A DNA stretch of 25,278 bases from contig JAUILO010000012.1 in NCBI GenBank assembly GCA_030432775.1, forward strand, positions 1 through 25,278. Direction: 5' to 3'. Shown here one piece after another: positions 23,557 to 25,278 of the stretch. The notes beneath the pieces were generated by a model that was not told the DNA's origin, did no database searches, and was given only the letters and a program-made list of their open reading frames with translations. Every line of letters begins with the position of its first letter. The first letter of the stretch is position 1. The position numbers and the translations under genes are program-made. This DNA comes from Alphaproteobacteria bacterium. Lineage in GTDB: Bacteria > Pseudomonadota > Alphaproteobacteria > Micavibrionales > Micavibrionaceae.

Positions 23557-23584
23557 TTGCCTAGATCGTTCGAAACGATATAGT
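23557..23584 (+). promoter_or_regulatory. Candidate mla promoter with an inverted repeat in its spacer
   Basis: TTGCCT (23557-23562), 16 bp, TATAGT (23579-23584); the -10 matches five of six consensus bases. The spacer and first base of the -10 are occupied by ATCGTT-CGA-AACGAT (23565-23579), a perfect inverted repeat and a likely operator. It lies about 100 bp before the mlaE ATG. Confidence 0.5.
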
Positions 23585-23682
23585 AATAATGATTTATAAA
23601 AGAAGGCATCATAAAAAGGCACTGCAAACGCCGCTTACATTATTCACCGGCGCGATAAAGCCGAAATAAACCGGAATTAAAG

Positions 23683-24525
23683 ATGACAGAAACAACACCG
23701 CATAATCATGACCTTGATGACCACAAGAAAAAGTTAGATCCCATCGATACGATTCTGGATGGCTTTGAATCCATTGGTGGAACAATCTTACATCTGTTTA
23801 GCACCACCGGGCACCTATTTCTTTTTGTGATCAAAAGCGTCATGCATTGCCTGATGCCGCCTTGGTTCTTCAAACTGATCGGTCGTCAATTCGTTGATAT
23901 TGGTTATTACTCATTACCTGTTGTCGGCATGACAACACTGTTTACCGGCATGGTGCTCGCCCTGCAAAGTTATACCGGATTTTCCCGTTTCAATGCCGAG
24001 GGCGCGATTGCTTCTGTTGTTGTGTTATCCATGTGCCGGGAACTAGCCCCTGTTCTTGCTGGCTTAATGGTTGCTGGCCGCGTTGGCGCATCCATGGCCG
24101 CGGAAATCGGCACAATGCGTGTTACAGAACAAATTGACGCGCTCACCACATTATCCGTTAATCCGTTCAAATATCTAATTGCCCCGCGTATTATCGCCGG
24201 AACAATCATGCTGCCTTTACTTGTTCTGACAGGTGATTTGATCGGCGTATTTGGTGGCTATATTATCAGTATTTATAAGCTGGGCTTTAGCCCTGCATCA
24301 TATCTGAGCCAAAGCTGGAACATGCTGGAAATAATTGATGTGACATCCGGTTTGTGGAAAGCCGCAATGTTCGGCTTCATCGTATCGGTTATGGGCTGTT
24401 ACCATGGCTATAACTCCGGACGCGGCGCGCAAGGTGTTGGCGCAGCGACCACTTACGCGGTTGTGTCATCATCCATTCTTATTCTTATTTCCAACTATCT
24501 ACTCACACAGGCATTCTTCTCATGA
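23683..24525 (+). CDS. mlaE: Phospholipid-transport ABC permease MlaE
   Basis: A 280-residue inner-membrane permease of the MlaE/YrbE family, part of the MlaFEDB-type complex that moves phospholipid between the inner and outer membranes. An N-terminal hydrophilic stretch (1-40) is followed by about five hydrophobic segments. The family block AGRVGASMAAEIGTMRV plus TEQIDAL (131-153) contacts the ATPase. The N-terminal extension of about 25 His/Asp/Lys-rich residues looks lineage-specific. The stop overlaps the mlaF start (ATGA), so the two are coupled. The MCE-domain gene mlaD would be expected next, beyond the window. Confidence 0.95.
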   Translation: MTETTPHNHDLDDHKKKLDPIDTILDGFESIGGTILHLFSTTGHLFLFVIKSVMHCLMPPWFFKLIGRQFVDIGYYSLPVVGMTTLFTGMVLALQSYTGFSRFNAEGAIASVVVLSMCRELAPVLAGLMVAGRVGASMAAEIGTMRVTEQIDALTTLSVNPFKYLIAPRIIAGTIMLPLLVLTGDLIGVFGGYIISIYKLGFSPASYLSQSWNMLEIIDVTSGLWKAAMFGFIVSVMGCYHGYNSGRGAQGVGAATTYAVVSSSILILISNYLLTQAFFS

Positions 24526-25278
24526 GCGGTTCTGACAACACATCGATGAAAATTCACTTGCATGGCGTGAAAAAATCTTTTGGCAGTAACCATGTTTTGC
24601 GCGGTGTTGACCTTGAAGTACCCGAAGGAAAATCCGTTGTTATTATCGGCGGCTCGGGTAGCGGTAAATCAGTCACGCTCAAATGTATATTGGGTCTGGT
24701 CTCACCAGATCAAGGCTCGATTATGGTCGATGCCGAAGAAACCGTCGGCATGCAAACAAAAAACCGTGATGCGATGCTAAAGAAATTCGGCATGTTATTT
24801 CAGGGCGCAGCGCTTTTTGATTCCATGAAAGTCTGGGAAAATGTAGCGTTCGGATTGATACAAGGGCGCAATATGGACCGCAAACAAGCCTATAATATCG
24901 CCATCGAGAAAATGGATGCTGTCGGACTGAGCGAGGAAGTCGGGCATCTTTACCCGGCCGAACTATCCGGCGGTATGCAAAAACGTATTGGTCTTGCGCG
25001 CGCCATTGCCGCAACACCCGAAATTTTATTCTTTGATGAGCCAACAACAGGCCTTGATCCAATTATGGCTGATGTTATCAACGACTTGATCGCCAAATCT
25101 GTTAAGGAGCTAGGCGCAACGGCTTTGTCTATTACCCATGATATGGCCAGCGCCCGCAAGATTGCCGATTATGTAGCGATGATCTATAAAGGCGAGATTA
25201 TCTGGTATGGCGGCGTTAATGAGCTTGACCATTCCGGCAATGATTACGTTGACCAATTTATCAATGGTCGCGCCGATG
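24522..25278 (+). CDS. mlaF: Phospholipid-transport ABC ATPase MlaF, cut by the window end
   Basis: 252 codons of the ATP-binding subunit for MlaE are present and the gene continues past the window. The Walker A is GGSGSGKS (43-50), the Q-loop Gln94 is in MLFQGAALFDSM, the signature is LSGGMQKR (148-155), the Walker B is ILFFDEPTTGLDP (168-180), and the H-loop is His206 in SITHD. All nucleotide-binding residues are intact. As the family is about 260 residues, only a few are probably missing. The ATG overlaps the mlaE stop by 4 bp. Confidence 0.95.
   Translation, partial: MSGSDNTSMKIHLHGVKKSFGSNHVLRGVDLEVPEGKSVVIIGGSGSGKSVTLKCILGLVSPDQGSIMVDAEETVGMQTKNRDAMLKKFGMLFQGAALFDSMKVWENVAFGLIQGRNMDRKQAYNIAIEKMDAVGLSEEVGHLYPAELSGGMQKRIGLARAIAATPEILFFDEPTTGLDPIMADVINDLIAKSVKELGATALSITHDMASARKIADYVAMIYKGEIIWYGGVNELDHSGNDYVDQFINGRAD

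Overview
This window most likely comes from an alphaproteobacterial chromosome with moderate GC and AT-rich intergenic DNA. The evidence is gene content: a fabD-fabG / acpP-fabF / mltG fatty-acid and envelope cluster, rpsF-rpsR-rplI-dnaB, threonine synthase near an M16 peptidase and a GNAT, YqgE, and the start of an Mla lipid-transport operon. The genus cannot be read from the sequence. There are no rRNA or tRNA genes, insertion sequences, phage genes or CRISPR arrays; this is mostly core chromosome, with some unusual insertions.

Layout. Positions 1-4321 (minus strand) carry acpP, fabF, an M48 metalloprotease, mltG and the first codons of an unknown gene. At 4631-5947 (plus) is an unrecognised 438-residue protein built from two diverged copies of one domain. 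Positions 5968-9465 (minus) hold a HAD phosphatase and an overlapping murL-murD2 pair. At 9654-10073 (plus) is a single-domain response regulator. fabG and fabD follow on the minus strand (10228-11976). A self-contained plus-strand unit occupies about 12381-13049: a palindromic operator-like site on a promoter, a leader of about 228 nt with overlapping alternative hairpins, a 105-residue orphan protein, and a 25-bp hairpin terminator. Then come rpsF, rpsR, rplI (with a long charged tail) and dnaB (13271-16682), a degenerate 14-bp tandem repeat, the minus-strand set M32 peptidase / histidine phosphatase / thrC (16906-20738), M16 peptidase and GNAT (plus), yqgE (minus), and mlaE-mlaF (plus), with mlaF cut by the window end.

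How the genes work together. FabD, FabG, AcpP and FabF form the core of type II fatty-acid synthesis, but the usually compact cluster is split by about 5.9 kb. The insert contains MurL and MurD2, the enzymes of the alternative D-glutamate route of peptidoglycan synthesis known from Xanthomonas: MurD2 adds L-Glu to UDP-MurNAc-L-Ala, and MurL epimerises that residue in an ATP-dependent reaction. MltG cuts glycan strands and MlaEF moves phospholipid, so much of the window serves the envelope. The most notable points are the MurD2-MurL pair in this setting, the structured-leader orphan unit, and the duplicated-domain protein.
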